Positions 7,680 through 17,495 are shown, counted from the first letter of the stretch. The stretch: 64,000 nt of DNA from Pseudoalteromonas sp. 0303 (GCF_013349995.1 NZ_JABVXF010000019.1:28967-92966), one strand, 5' to 3'. Numbers and translations: made by a program. Notes: generated from the sequence alone by a model not told the origin.

Positions 7680-8690
7680 GTGTATAAATTACTACTCTTT
7701 ACCAGCCTATTTCTCGCTGTTTTTTCTACCAGCGCAGCGAAAATTATCGATGATGAACACGTAACAAAAGAAACAGACTGCTTCACAGGTATCTTTGCTG
7801 ACTATGATTCGTGGCATCAATTTATTGCGCAAAAGAATAAACGCAAAGCTAAAAACGAAGAAGCATACTTAAAGCGCATTAAAGCCTTTGAAGAAACCTT
7901 TCCACAAGATATGTTCGATAACTTTAAAGCTAATTTAACCTGCCATAATTTTAAATATCAGGTCGATAATGTTGAGGTGCTTGGTTATATCATCAAACCT
8001 AAAGTCATCAAGAATAAGATTCCAGTATTAATTTATAACCGCGGCGGTAACGGTAATTTTGGCAGTGTTTATTTTGCTGCAATGATGCGCAATTTATTTC
8101 CTTTAGCAGAGCAAGGCTTTGTGGTTATCGGCAGCCAATACCGCGGTACATTAACTAAAAATGATGATTTAGATGAGTTTGGTGGCAAAGATGTTAACGA
8201 CGTACTTGCGCTTATTGATTTTATTCCGCACATAGCAAGTGCAGATGAAAACCGTATTGGTATGTTAGGAGCAAGTAGAGGCGGTATGCAAACCCACCTT
8301 GCAATGCAACACACAAACAAGATAAAAGCCATTGCAACCATTGCGGGGGCGACTGATTTAGTCAAAGAGCTTACGTTTAGACCTAACATGGAAAAAAACG
8401 TGTATGTGCGTCGTATCCCCAACTATAAAGAGAACAAACAAGCAGAGCTTGAAGCACGCTCTGTGATGAACTGGGTTGATAAGCTATCACCTAAAGTGCC
8501 CATATTACTTATTCATGGCAGTGACGATAAACGAGTATCGGTCGAAAACTCAATTCAATTTGCCAAAGCGCTAGATAAGCATCATATCCCCCATAAACTT
8601 GTGGTGTATGAAGGTGATAACCACTTTTTAATGAACCATAAAGAACAACTAGAAGCAGAGCTAGTTAATTGGTTTAACACCTATTTGTAA
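7680..8690 (+). CDS. Exported alpha/beta hydrolase of the prolyl oligopeptidase (S9) type
   Basis: A 336-residue secreted serine hydrolase. A signal peptide ends near STSAA. The nucleophile elbow is GASRGGMQTHLAM (Ser near residue 199), followed by the acid in LLIHGSDDKRVSVENS and the His in YEGDNHFLMNHKE. There is no beta-propeller domain, so access to larger peptides is less restricted than in full S9 enzymes; esterase activity is also possible. The start is GTG at 7680 with AAGGA upstream. It is a single gene closed by the hairpin at 8709-8730. Confidence 0.85.
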   Translation: MYKLLLFTSLFLAVFSTSAAKIIDDEHVTKETDCFTGIFADYDSWHQFIAQKNKRKAKNEEAYLKRIKAFEETFPQDMFDNFKANLTCHNFKYQVDNVEVLGYIIKPKVIKNKIPVLIYNRGGNGNFGSVYFAAMMRNLFPLAEQGFVVIGSQYRGTLTKNDDLDEFGGKDVNDVLALIDFIPHIASADENRIGMLGASRGGMQTHLAMQHTNKIKAIATIAGATDLVKELTFRPNMEKNVYVRRIPNYKENKQAELEARSVMNWVDKLSPKVPILLIHGSDDKRVSVENSIQFAKALDKHHIPHKLVVYEGDNHFLMNHKEQLEAELVNWFNTYL

Positions 8691-8708
8691 CTTTATTTTA
8701 AAAGTAAG

Positions 8709-8730
8709 AAGGGCCAAATAAGGCCCTTTT
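8709..8730 (+). terminator. Terminator of the S9-like hydrolase
   Basis: AAGGGCC (8709-8715) pairs with GGCCCTT (8722-8728) across a 6-nt loop, then TT. The 135 bases that follow contain no gene that I can support. Confidence 0.8.
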
Positions 8731-8865
8731 CATTACACACTTCGCTCGATAATCCAATAGCTCGCAGCCGCCATTACCAGCACTGATCATGTAATTCGAA
8801 CTTTTGATAGCTTTCATCGAATCGCTTTATTTGTGTAACGGGGGTTTACAGTTTGCATAAAAAAA

Positions 8866-8888
8866 CGCAGCTTAATGTCTAAGCTGCG
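8866..8888 (-). terminator. Terminator of the dipeptidyl peptidase gene
   Basis: CGCAGCTTA (8866-8874) pairs with TAAGCTGCG (8880-8888) around a 5-nt loop. On the minus strand the stem is followed by seven T residues, 22 nt after the gene's stop codon. Confidence 0.9.
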
Positions 8889-8909
8889 GTATTTTTTAAT
8901 AAAGCATAT

Positions 8910-11240
8910 TTACTTGTTAAGTAAATGCTTTTCGAAGAAGTTAGCCATCATAGTGTGATAGTGCAGGGTAGTGCCTTTACCTTCTCGTAGGCTGTGAGAA
9001 CGGTTCGGGTAAGAGAAAAACTCGAACTGTTTATTGTGCTTAACTAATTCGTTAATTAAACGCTCTGAACCTTGGTAGTGAACGTTATCATCTCCTGTAC
9101 CATGGATCAGTAGCAACTTACCTTGCAGGTCTTTTGCAAAGGTGATCGGAGACGTATTGTCGTAACTTTCAGGATCGGTATTTGGGTTACCTGCATAGCG
9201 CTCTTGGTAGATAGTATCGTACAAGCGAATATCAGGCACTGGGGCAGAGGCAATCCCAACTTTATATTTATCGCCATGGCGGAATAACAAATTAAGCGTT
9301 GAACTACCACCACCTGAGTGACCCCATACACCAACACGGTCGGTATCAATGACATCCCAACGTTTTGCCATTGCATCAAGGGCGTCAACTTGGTCACGCA
9401 CAGTAATAGAGCCTATTTTTTTATAGATAGATTTACGCCAATCTCTGCCCTTTGGTGCGCGCGTACCGCGGTTATCAACTGAAGCAACAATAAAGCCTTG
9501 CTGAGTTAGATACGACTTGTATAAGTAACTGTTACCTTCCCAACGATCTTGTACTGTTGAGCCCCATGGCTCACCATAAACATAGAAAACGATTGGGTAT
9601 TTTTTACTTTTATCCATATTCGCTGGGAACATGATGTAGCCATCAAGCTCAACACCATCGCGCGCATTAACCGTAAAGAACTCGTGAGTCGGTAATTGTT
9701 CAGTCGCTAATTTCTCTTTTAGTGCTTTGTTCTCAACTAAGGTTTTCACATTGCTATGATCGCTTACTTTGATGATCTCTTTCATTGGTGGAGTGCCAAA
9801 TTTAGAGAATGTATGCATCGCCCAAGAGGTGTCTTTAGACATGTAATAGCTGTTTGAACCATCAAATGATGCTGGCGTTACACGCATTGGTTTAGAGCTG
9901 CCATCAAGCGAGGTACGGAATAAATAACGCTGGCCCGGATCATCCGGTGATGCAGTAAAGTACATAACGTTTTTATCTTCGTTGAGCGCTAGCATATCAA
10001 TGATGTCGTACTCGCCCGGTGTTAAATCAACAACCGTTTTACCATCGCGAGATACACGGTACAAATGGCGCCAACCATCACGCTCACTGTGCCAAATAAA
10101 GAACTTACCGTCTTTTGACCAGTTTGCTTTATAAAACCATTCAATAAAGGCATCGTCTTTATCTTCAAGAATTTTAGTCAGCTGTTGTTTTTGCCAGTCG
10201 AATAACCAAACCTTATTGTGGCTTTGCGGGCGGTTAAGATCTTGGATCATCAAAGATTCACCTGTGCCTGCCCAGCTAATACGTGGAATATAACGATCGC
10301 GATTATCGCCACCTAGTTCAGCCCAGCGAGTTTTCTTGTCGCTAAGACTTACCACACCGACTTTAACCGCAGAGTTCATCTCGCCGGCTTTTGGATACGG
10401 GAATTCTTTAAGGGTAGGGTAGAGATCATCGGTGTTATTGATCATGGTGAAGTATTTAACGCCACTGGTATCAAGCTGCCAATAGGCAATTGATTTGTTG
10501 TCTGGACTCCAGCGGAAACCATCACGAATGGTAAATTCTTCTTCGTATACCCAGTCAAAATTACCATTAACAATGGTGTCGTTACCGTCAGTGGTTAAAG
10601 CAGTCACAGCCTTGCTGCCGACTTTTTCCATGTAGATGTTGTTATCACGCACGTAAGCTACTTTTGAGCTATCTGGTGAGAACTTAGCAAACATCAGCTT
10701 TTTCGCTTCGATGTTTTCGCCACCTAACTGATACAGCGAATCAGTTTCGAGGTTTAATAGCCAAAAATCACCACGGCTACGTGAGCGCCACACTTGTTCG
10801 CCATTGGTAAAAACCATCAGCCATTTACCATCTTTAGACCATTGATAGCTTTCAACGGTGAGTGGCTCTTTCTCACCTTTTGGAATTAATTTTTCGTAGC
10901 TAACCAATACCTTACGACCCGTCCCATCAGCGTTATAAAACACAATATCATTGCCTTTTACGCCGTGCTCGTCGTCTTTAGCTTTATCGTCTTGGCTGTT
11001 TTTATCGCTTTCGCGCTCTTCAAGTACCGTATAACCAGTACCATCATCGAGCCACGTAAAATAGGTGCTACGCTCAGCTTTAAAGTCTTTTTCTTTATAA
11101 ATTTGTTCAAGCGAGAGCGAATTAGCCGTTGCGTTCACTGTTGCTGATGGCGTGCTCGCTTGCTCTGTACTTGAGCATGCTTGCAAACCTAAACCCGCAA
11201 CCACAGCAAACGCAAGGGTTGATGTTTTTATCAAGTTCAT
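8910..11240 (-). CDS. Dipeptidyl peptidase IV-like lipoprotein (S9B)
   Basis: A 776-residue DPP4-family peptidase that should remove X-Pro dipeptides from peptides in the periplasm. The N-terminus is a lipoprotein signal (AGLGLQAC, lipobox Cys near residue 22). A beta-propeller domain with DWVYEEEF (the Glu-Glu pair that anchors the substrate N-terminus) comes next, then the hydrolase domain with VWGHSGGGSSTLNLL (Ser), LLLIHGTGDDNVHYQGS (Asp) and NRSHSLREGKG (His). Length fits the family. The gene stands alone with its own terminator. It fits a protein-scavenging marine lifestyle. Confidence 0.93.
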   Translation of the reverse strand: MNLIKTSTLAFAVVAGLGLQACSSTEQASTPSATVNATANSLSLEQIYKEKDFKAERSTYFTWLDDGTGYTVLEERESDKNSQDDKAKDDEHGVKGNDIVFYNADGTGRKVLVSYEKLIPKGEKEPLTVESYQWSKDGKWLMVFTNGEQVWRSRSRGDFWLLNLETDSLYQLGGENIEAKKLMFAKFSPDSSKVAYVRDNNIYMEKVGSKAVTALTTDGNDTIVNGNFDWVYEEEFTIRDGFRWSPDNKSIAYWQLDTSGVKYFTMINNTDDLYPTLKEFPYPKAGEMNSAVKVGVVSLSDKKTRWAELGGDNRDRYIPRISWAGTGESLMIQDLNRPQSHNKVWLFDWQKQQLTKILEDKDDAFIEWFYKANWSKDGKFFIWHSERDGWRHLYRVSRDGKTVVDLTPGEYDIIDMLALNEDKNVMYFTASPDDPGQRYLFRTSLDGSSKPMRVTPASFDGSNSYYMSKDTSWAMHTFSKFGTPPMKEIIKVSDHSNVKTLVENKALKEKLATEQLPTHEFFTVNARDGVELDGYIMFPANMDKSKKYPIVFYVYGEPWGSTVQDRWEGNSYLYKSYLTQQGFIVASVDNRGTRAPKGRDWRKSIYKKIGSITVRDQVDALDAMAKRWDVIDTDRVGVWGHSGGGSSTLNLLFRHGDKYKVGIASAPVPDIRLYDTIYQERYAGNPNTDPESYDNTSPITFAKDLQGKLLLIHGTGDDNVHYQGSERLINELVKHNKQFEFFSYPNRSHSLREGKGTTLHYHTMMANFFEKHLLNK

Positions 11241-11334
11241 TTTGTTGTTCCTAGGTTTTAACTTACCTAGCGTACCAAATTAGACGAATAAAATCTGAGC
11301 TTTTATCGTGTTATCAGGGGGGTTGAACTTAAAC

Positions 11335-12135
11335 TCAATCGTCCCACAAGAACATACTGGCTTGCTTATTGGCAATACGTAGTTCGTAGATATCACTACA
11401 AGGGCGCATCGCCGCACCATAGCAAACATGTAACGGCAATAAGTGCTCTTCTCGAGGATGACTAAAACGCGCCGCAGGGGCCATTTGCCATTCTAATAGC
11501 TTAGCTTGTCGCTGTTTTTCACTCAGCTCAGTATTACAACACACATCGACTAACCATTGCTCAAAAGCGATATTTTGCGCTTTAATTTCAGCGGTTTCAG
11601 GGGTGAAAAATGCGCGCATATTATGAAAAGTAAAGCCAGAACCAATGATCAATAAATTATCGTAATCAAGCTGCTGTAAAGCCTCACCTATCGCTAGATG
11701 TAAGCTTGGCTCAAGGCTTGGATGTAACGACAATTGCACACAAGGTATATCTGCTTCTGGATACATAATCTTCAAAGGCACATACATACCGTGATCAAAG
11801 CCACGAGATGGGTTTAATGTGCTATCAATATTAGCCTTTGCCAATGCCTGATGTACTTTTTCGGCAAGGGCTGGTTCACCTGGGCTTGGGTACTCAATAC
11901 TGTAAGCAGGCTCAGGAAAACCATAGTAATCATAAATTAGCTCAGGAGCAGCGCTCGAAGTGATGCTAATTGGGTTCGCTTCCCAGTGCGCACTCACCAT
12001 CAAAATAGCTGACGGCTTTTGAATTTTTGCAGCAATAGACTGCAAACAAGTGACCATATCGGCATGACTTGGATCGCCAAGTAAAGGCATAGGACCGCCG
12101 CCATGAGAAACAAAGAAAACGCGTGGCTTTTGCAT
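11335..12135 (-). CDS. DODA-type extradiol dioxygenase (YgiD-like)
   Basis: A 266-residue member of the LigB/4,5-DOPA dioxygenase family, which opens aromatic diol rings using a non-haem metal. The motif VFFVSHGGGPMPLL at the N-terminus carries the first metal His; later conserved pieces are LMVSAHWEANP, SRGFDHGMYVPLKIMYPEADIPCVQLSLH and LIIGSGFTFHNMR. The start at 12135 follows AAGGAG; an in-frame upstream codon (12156) would put the SD inside the gene. The physiological substrate is not known for this group. Confidence 0.9.
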   Translation of the reverse strand: MQKPRVFFVSHGGGPMPLLGDPSHADMVTCLQSIAAKIQKPSAILMVSAHWEANPISITSSAAPELIYDYYGFPEPAYSIEYPSPGEPALAEKVHQALAKANIDSTLNPSRGFDHGMYVPLKIMYPEADIPCVQLSLHPSLEPSLHLAIGEALQQLDYDNLLIIGSGFTFHNMRAFFTPETAEIKAQNIAFEQWLVDVCCNTELSEKQRQAKLLEWQMAPAARFSHPREEHLLPLHVCYGAAMRPCSDIYELRIANKQASMFLWDD

Positions 12136-12223
12136 AAATGTGCTCCTTAAATACACTTTTCACTATAGTGCACGCACAAAGATATAAAAACTAGCCAGAA
12201 AAACGCACAACTAGAGTGTGAAT

Positions 12224-12880
12224 TTACACACCACTAGTTTGTAAGTACCAACTTAGAAGCCAAGCTACGTTCATGGCGGGCACTTGCCCTTTTAAGCCAC
12301 CTTCGAGAGGCTCTTTGCACAGTAATGTTAGTTGATAAAAAGCATCGTAGTGCTGATGTAGCTCATCGGCGACCACACTAAACGGCGGACCCGAAAACTC
12401 ACTTTGCTGATACTCAAATACCACCACTAATTGTTTTGCTCTATTGGTTAACTCTAGTAAATGCTGGGTATATCGAATTCGTACTGGCTTTGGTAGCGCA
12501 ACTAAAGCGGCACGGTCATAAACTGCGTTGATAGTGCCAAGATCAGCTGCAGTAAGTGCAAAAATATCACCCACCCAAACGGTTAGATTTGCGCCTTGGT
12601 AACATAATAGTTCGCCGTGTTGGCTAATTTCGGGTTCTAGCTTTAACTCATCAAATAACTGCTTAATGGCAATCTCACTCAGTTCAGCCCCGACAACACG
12701 CATACCTTGCCCAAGTAAATAATGAATGTCGTGAGTTTTTCCGCACAGTGGTACAAAAACAGTATCGCCTTGCTGCAAATTCAAGTTAGTAAAATACTGA
12801 TCTAGATAACGGTTAACGTCTCCTTCATGAAAACCAATTTCGTTATTTTCCCAACGTTGATGCCAATGCTTTGCGTCCAT
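12224..12880 (-). CDS. tpm: Thiopurine S-methyltransferase
   Basis: A SAM-dependent methyltransferase of 218 aa of the bacterial TPMT family, which methylates thiopurines and, in bacteria, selenium or tellurium oxyanions. The start MDAKHWHQRWENNEIGFHEG is diagnostic. VFVPLCGKTHDIHYLLGQGMRVVGAELS is the SAM-binding glycine-rich loop, and AVYDRAALVALP is motif IV. It lies 9 nt downstream of the DUF2938 membrane protein gene on the same strand, so a two-gene operon is likely. Confidence 0.95.
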   Translation of the reverse strand: MDAKHWHQRWENNEIGFHEGDVNRYLDQYFTNLNLQQGDTVFVPLCGKTHDIHYLLGQGMRVVGAELSEIAIKQLFDELKLEPEISQHGELLCYQGANLTVWVGDIFALTAADLGTINAVYDRAALVALPKPVRIRYTQHLLELTNRAKQLVVVFEYQQSEFSGPPFSVVADELHQHYDAFYQLTLLCKEPLEGGLKGQVPAMNVAWLLSWYLQTSGV

Positions 12881-12889
12881 TACATACTC

Positions 12890-13378
12890 CTAAATAAATT
12901 GAATGAATTGAGCTGATAAATATATTCCGACACCAAAAAGTAGGTGAGTTACAGCACTTTTTAAGCGGGCTTGAAGTGGGTTTGCTGTTTTCGTAGCCAT
13001 TATCCCCATCCCTAAAGCGGGCTGCATAACAAAAAATGGCATAGATACGCTAGCTAATCCAAATATACATGCAGCGATTAAGGTGGGCTGTTCAAGCCAA
13101 GCAATACCGACCAATAATATAAATAGAAACGAAAATAAAACACCAATAAAGTAGTGTAAACACCAGCCAAACACGCACTCAAACTGCTTAACTGGACTAG
13201 TTGCTATATTCAGGTGCTTAAACTTTCCATCTAATAAACCCAAGCCCCAACGGCCAACTAAACAAAAGTTTAATGACGGTATCTTAAACACTTTAGCCAG
13301 CATAAAAGCATAAAGATCAATGAACAAAGTCGCCGCTATGCCTACAAAAGTTATCACATAAATATCATTAACACTCAT
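12890..13378 (-). CDS. DUF2938 family membrane protein
   Basis: A 162-residue integral membrane protein with four to five hydrophobic helices (about residues 7-30, 65-95, 100-125 and 140-160). GRWGLGLLDGKFKHLNIATSPVKQFECVFGWCLHYFIGVLF matches the conserved core that I associate with DUF2938. It is followed closely by tpm and is divergent from a LysR gene 100 bp away, which may regulate it. No biochemical function is known. Confidence 0.8.
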   Translation of the reverse strand: MSVNDIYVITFVGIAATLFIDLYAFMLAKVFKIPSLNFCLVGRWGLGLLDGKFKHLNIATSPVKQFECVFGWCLHYFIGVLFSFLFILLVGIAWLEQPTLIAACIFGLASVSMPFFVMQPALGMGIMATKTANPLQARLKSAVTHLLFGVGIYLSAQFIQFI

Positions 13379-13478
13379 AATTAGATGCTCTTAAATGATT
13401 TAATAAAAGACATGATATCTAATTGCAAAAATGCTAAAAATAGCAAGATAAACAAACTATGATTGCATAAATGAGAAC

Positions 13479-14360
13479 ATGATTGACGATATTGCTCTAT
13501 TCATACAGATTGCTAAACAAGGCGGCCTAAGTAATGCGGCTGAGAGCTTGTCGTTGCCTACCGCAACTGTATCGAGACGCTTGCAACGACTTGAGCAACG
13601 CCTAGGCGAGCAGCTTTTAAATCGCTCAGCAAGGCAATGCACGTTAACACAAGCAGGAGAGGTATATTTTCAAAGTTATGTTGAATTAATTGAGCAGTTT
13701 GAACAAACTCACCGCCAGCTTAATGATCAAAAAGCACAATTATCAGGAAAGCTTAAAGTTTTAGCACCTCTGAATATTAGTCATGGTTTCTTAAAGCCGA
13801 TGTGGCTCGCATTTACTAAACAGTACCCTGATATTCAACTTGAGTTATTGCTTAATAATCAACTTGAAGATCTCAGAAAAAGCCAAGCTGATATAGCAAT
13901 AAGAGTCGGGCCGCAGGCTGATTCTATGCTCCATCAAAAAAAGTTAGGCAGTGCTGATACATTATTTGTAAGCACTAAAGCATACCTTAATTCGGCACCT
14001 GCCATAGAAGAGCCTGCAGATTTAAAACAGCATAGGTTAATTGGTACCACGTTGAGAAATAAATGGCAGCTAACTAATACACAAACAAATGCAACTCATA
14101 CTCACATGTGCCGCTTTGCTAGTACTTTTAACGATACTGGATTTGTAAAATACTTAGTTTGTGATGAGCAAGGTATCGCTTTGTTACCTCGGTTTGAGGT
14201 TATCGATGAATTAAAATCTCAGCAGCTAGTTCAGGTACTGCCACACTGGCGAGGAGAAAACCGCGACATTTATGCCATCTGGCCAAGCGCACGTTTACTG
14301 AGTAAAAAGGCTGCCTGCTTAAAACAGTTTATAACTGACTACATGGCTGAGAAATTATAA
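13479..14360 (+). CDS. LysR-family transcriptional regulator
   Basis: A 293-residue regulator. The N-terminal HTH (FIQIAKQGGLSNAAESLSLPTATVSRRLQRLEQRLGEQLLNR, residues 8-50) is joined by a linker helix to a periplasmic-binding-type effector domain (about 90-290). It is divergent from the DUF2938/tpm pair and shares a 100-bp promoter region with it, the usual layout for a LysR regulator and its target. Its end overlaps the end of the converging DJ-1 family gene by 6 nt. The inducer is unknown. Confidence 0.93.
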   Translation: MIDDIALFIQIAKQGGLSNAAESLSLPTATVSRRLQRLEQRLGEQLLNRSARQCTLTQAGEVYFQSYVELIEQFEQTHRQLNDQKAQLSGKLKVLAPLNISHGFLKPMWLAFTKQYPDIQLELLLNNQLEDLRKSQADIAIRVGPQADSMLHQKKLGSADTLFVSTKAYLNSAPAIEEPADLKQHRLIGTTLRNKWQLTNTQTNATHTHMCRFASTFNDTGFVKYLVCDEQGIALLPRFEVIDELKSQQLVQVLPHWRGENRDIYAIWPSARLLSKKAACLKQFITDYMAEKL

Positions 14361-14930
14361 CGTCTGCCATTTATATTCCATCTGTTTGGCGGTCAGTAGG
14401 GCGTGTTCGTAACTAATAATTTCAGCGACTAACGCTAGGCTCATATCAATGCCTGCAGAAATTCCCCCAGAGCTGGTAAACTTACCGTCGGTGACCCAAC
14501 GAGTATCTGCAATCACATTGAGCTTAGAAAACCTAGCAGCCAGCTCAGGTTGATCTTGCCAATGAGTCGTGACATTTTTACCGTTCAAAAGCCCTGTTTT
14601 GGCAAGTAAAAACGCCCCCGTACAAACTGAGGTAACACGCTTGGTGTTAGTGGCTGTGTGTTTTAACCAAGTAATAACCTCTGCTTTTTCTAGCTCTCGT
14701 GTATGGTCGCCACCAACCACAACAAGGAGATCAAGCGAAGGGCAGTCAGCAAAGCTGTAATGGGGGTTTACACTATAACCACCGCGGGCTAGTACAGGAC
14801 TATCACTTTCGGCAATTAAACTCACTTGCCAATCATTATTCGCTAGGCGCTTAGCAGTACTAAACACCTCAAACGAACCTGAGAAATCGAGTACTTCGGC
14901 ATCATCATAGATGTAAATTCCAATATTCAT
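14355..14930 (-). CDS. DJ-1/PfpI family protein (isonitrile hydratase/GATase1-like)
   Basis: A 191-residue single-domain class I glutamine amidotransferase-like protein. The nucleophile elbow is VTSVCTGAFLLAKTGLL (Cys near residue 103) and the upstream acidic segment is DDAEVLDFSGSFEVF. There is no AraC HTH domain, so it is an enzyme-type rather than regulator-type member. THWQDQPELA supplies the His characteristic of AraC-linked and isonitrile hydratase relatives. It overlaps the convergent LysR gene by 6 nt. The substrate is uncertain. Confidence 0.88.
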   Translation of the reverse strand: MNIGIYIYDDAEVLDFSGSFEVFSTAKRLANNDWQVSLIAESDSPVLARGGYSVNPHYSFADCPSLDLLVVVGGDHTRELEKAEVITWLKHTATNTKRVTSVCTGAFLLAKTGLLNGKNVTTHWQDQPELAARFSKLNVIADTRWVTDGKFTSSGGISAGIDMSLALVAEIISYEHALLTAKQMEYKWQTL

Positions 14931-15056
14931 ACAATTGTTCCTATTATGTGAATTTATTTCTCAAGTAAAAAAACGTACTATGCCATTTTTGCAGTTCGTT
15001 AATGACATATTATTAAATTGCGCACTGTATACAAACAAAACTTCAAGGCATTGTTA

Positions 15057-15761
15057 ATGCGTTTTTTATTTTTATTGAGCGTGCTGCTGGTTGGTTGTAA
15101 AACAACACAGCAAAGCGTTGCTGAAATTAGTGAAGTATCGCCGGGCACTATTTATTTTCAGGGCGAAACATCAAAGCAAAATGTTGAAAAGTTCGAACAG
15201 TTATTAGTAAGTAGCGATCAACAAATCAACACCTTGGTTATTAATAGCCAAGGTGGTGATGTGATGGCTGGTTTACATTTAGGTGGCTTAGTTCATGAAT
15301 ATCAACTCGATGTTGTGGTACACGAGCTTTGTGCATCGTCTTGTGCCAACTATGTACTTACCGCAAGCCCACATGTCCTCGTTGAAGAGCAAGCCGTTAT
15401 CGGCTGGCATGGGGGCTCATTACAGCCATTATACGTGCCCATGGAGCAACCGCCTGAGGTCGCTAGCTATATAGCAAAATGGCAAGCCGCAGAGCGACAA
15501 TTCTTCGATATCATTAATGTTGAACAGGCGGTTACTATCATAGGTATGATGCCTGGTATTACAGAGAAACGTGATTCTGCTATTTATAGTTACGACGCCC
15601 AAACCCTGAAGCGTTTAGGGTTACATATTGAGTTTGCTGGTGCGCAAACAGGGAAGTCAGCAAGTGGCGAAAAAATCGCGCAGGTATTCGAACTTGAAGA
15701 GTCTGTACTTAACCACTTTTTAATGCTCAACGATATCGTTTCAGCCGAACTTATTAACTAA
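15057..15761 (+). CDS. ClpP/SppA-fold lipoprotein (COG3904-like)
   Basis: A 234-residue lipoprotein: MRFLFLLSVLLVGC gives a lipobox Cys at residue 14. The body is a crotonase/ClpP-type fold: INTLVINSQGGDVMAGLHLG (oxyanion-type GGD motif), VVVHELCASSCANYVLTAS with two Cys and a Ser at the nucleophile position, then AVIGWHGG. Such periplasmic ClpP-like proteins may be proteases or binding proteins. The start at 15057 is preferred over a TTG at 15018 because AAGG precedes it and the lipoprotein signal begins there. Confidence 0.78.
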   Translation: MRFLFLLSVLLVGCKTTQQSVAEISEVSPGTIYFQGETSKQNVEKFEQLLVSSDQQINTLVINSQGGDVMAGLHLGGLVHEYQLDVVVHELCASSCANYVLTASPHVLVEEQAVIGWHGGSLQPLYVPMEQPPEVASYIAKWQAAERQFFDIINVEQAVTIIGMMPGITEKRDSAIYSYDAQTLKRLGLHIEFAGAQTGKSASGEKIAQVFELEESVLNHFLMLNDIVSAELIN

Positions 15762-15762
15762 T

Positions 15763-15789
15763 AAAAAGCCAACATGACGTTGGCTTTTT
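15763..15789. terminator. Bidirectional terminator
   Basis: AAAAAGCCAAC (15763-15773) pairs perfectly with GTTGGCTTTTT (15779-15789) across a 5-nt loop. It separates the converging ClpP-like gene and rmuC. Confidence 0.92.
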
Positions 15790-15799
15790 TGTATCGCAT

Positions 15800-17266
15800 T
15801 TAATCTAACTCTAATTGGGCTTTTTCAACAGTTTCCGCGGGTAACTCTTTTTGAACAGAAACCCCCAACTCTTTGAACTCAGAGGCCTGCTTAATCAAGT
15901 TTCCTTTACCGCGGTACAGCTGAGAAAACGCTTTATCATAGCTTTCTTTGGCGCGGTCTAACTGCTTACCAACCCCTTCCATACTGGTTAGGAAACCATT
16001 GAGCTTGTTGTAAAAACGCTCAGCACGGGCGGCAAGCTCTTTTGAGTGTTTAGTTTGCTCTTCAAAACGCCACAATTGTTTTACGATGTTCAAGCTAGTC
16101 AATAAGGTCGTTGGAGTTGCAACTAAGATATTTTTTTCGATTGCTTGCTGATAAATATCACCCTGGTACTTAAGCGCTTCAACAAATGCAGACTCTATGG
16201 GTACAAACATGATCACCACTTCGGGGGAGTTAATACCTGGTAATCTGTCGTAGGCTTTGCTTGCTAACTCGTTTATACGTGATTGCACCGCCGTGACATG
16301 CTCTTTAAGCGCTTGCTGCGCTTCAAGCTCTGTATCGGCATTTACATAGCGTGTATACGCGTTTAAAGAGGTTTTAGCATCGATAACTAAATGACGTTGC
16401 TGAGGTAAATACACCACAACATCTGGGCGTAGACGGCCATCTTCTGTGTTAAACGATACTTCTCGCTGATAATCAACTCCAGCACGCAGCCCTGCGCTGT
16501 CTAGTACATTTTCAAGCATTAACTCCCCCCAATTACCTTGGGTTTTCTTTTGCCCTTGTAATGCGGTGCTCAGCCTATCAGCTTGTTCGGTGATAGCTTG
16601 GCTTTTAGCCTGTAAATGCAACAACTCAGTTTTTAGTGCTGCACGCTGCTTTAGATCTTCAACGTGGATCAATTCCATCTTATCGCGAAAGCCTTTTAGC
16701 TCTCCCTGAACCGGTTTTAAAAGTTGCTCAATACTTTCTTGGTTTAAGGTTTTAAAACGTTGCGATTTTTCTTCAAGGATTTGATTAGCGAGGTTTTCAA
16801 ACTCTTTTTTGAGTTGCTCTTTGCTTTCTTTGATATGACTAAGCTGCTCTTTAAAATGCAGTTCTTTTTGTTCTATAGTGCTTCTTAAGGTACTTAAATC
16901 AACATCGCGCTGATTAAGTGCAGCTTTAGTATCAGCAAGCTCAGCTTCAACTTGACGCCAAAACTGGTTGTATTGTTGTGCTTGCTTTTCTTGTTCAACA
17001 AAGCGGGTTTTAAAGTGTTGAGACTCATCACGTTGTTCAGCGTAATCTTGCTGTAACTGCGAAAGCGTAAGTTGGCTTTGTTCAAGTTGCAGCTGCTTTT
17101 GTTCTAAATGATTTTGTTGGATTTGCTGACTATTTTGCAGTTCGGTTAATTCATTTTTTAAGCGGCTTTTTTGTAAGGCAAAAATAACACCACTTGCAAC
17201 AGCACCTACAGCAGCACCAAGCACACCACTTTGCCAATTAATCTGTGCAATCAGCTCTGTAATCAT
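15800..17266 (-). CDS. rmuC: DNA recombination-limiting protein RmuC
   Basis: A 488-residue protein that limits inversion between short inverted repeats. An N-terminal membrane anchor (GVLGAAVGAVASGVIFAL, residues 14-31) is followed by a long Gln/Glu-rich coiled coil (about 35-225) and the RmuC nuclease-like domain: LENVLDSAGLRAGVDYQREVSF, LRPDVVVYLPQQRHLVIDAKTSLNAY (PD-(D/E)xK-like Asp and Lys) and VVIMFVPIESAF. The gene is monocistronic. It lies between the SNF2 helicase and the terminator at 15763-15789. Confidence 0.95.
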   Translation of the reverse strand: MITELIAQINWQSGVLGAAVGAVASGVIFALQKSRLKNELTELQNSQQIQQNHLEQKQLQLEQSQLTLSQLQQDYAEQRDESQHFKTRFVEQEKQAQQYNQFWRQVEAELADTKAALNQRDVDLSTLRSTIEQKELHFKEQLSHIKESKEQLKKEFENLANQILEEKSQRFKTLNQESIEQLLKPVQGELKGFRDKMELIHVEDLKQRAALKTELLHLQAKSQAITEQADRLSTALQGQKKTQGNWGELMLENVLDSAGLRAGVDYQREVSFNTEDGRLRPDVVVYLPQQRHLVIDAKTSLNAYTRYVNADTELEAQQALKEHVTAVQSRINELASKAYDRLPGINSPEVVIMFVPIESAFVEALKYQGDIYQQAIEKNILVATPTTLLTSLNIVKQLWRFEEQTKHSKELAARAERFYNKLNGFLTSMEGVGKQLDRAKESYDKAFSQLYRGKGNLIKQASEFKELGVSVQKELPAETVEKAQLELD

Positions 17267-17345
17267 AACGAAAACTCAATAACTTAAAGACACATCATCA
17301 TAACTAATTAGTGCTCAGCAGAGTAGGGGGTTTAGGCATAAAAAA

Positions 17346-17368
17346 AGCCAGCTCAAAGTGAGCTGGCT
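17346..17368 (-). terminator. Terminator of the SNF2 helicase transcript
   Basis: AGCCAGCTCA (17346-17355) pairs with TGAGCTGGCT (17359-17368) around a 3-nt loop. On the minus strand it runs into a T tract. It lies 127 nt after the helicase stop; the spacer between has no gene. Confidence 0.88.
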
Positions 17369-17495
17369 CTAACATTACTAAAATTTAGTAACCAAATGGG
17401 AAATCAACATAATGCTTATGTAAACTGCAATTTAACAACAAGCATAATAATAGACGCCCCAAAATTTGATTAGTTCAAAAAAACTTTAAAATAAT

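Noticed and set aside
8731..8865. Short gene or regulatory RNA between the two S9 hydrolases
   Set aside because: No ORF with a start signal and no paired structure beyond the flanking terminators.
9107..9397. 96-aa minus-strand ORF within the DPP4-like gene
   Set aside because: Another frame of a strongly supported gene, with no start signal or recognisable product.
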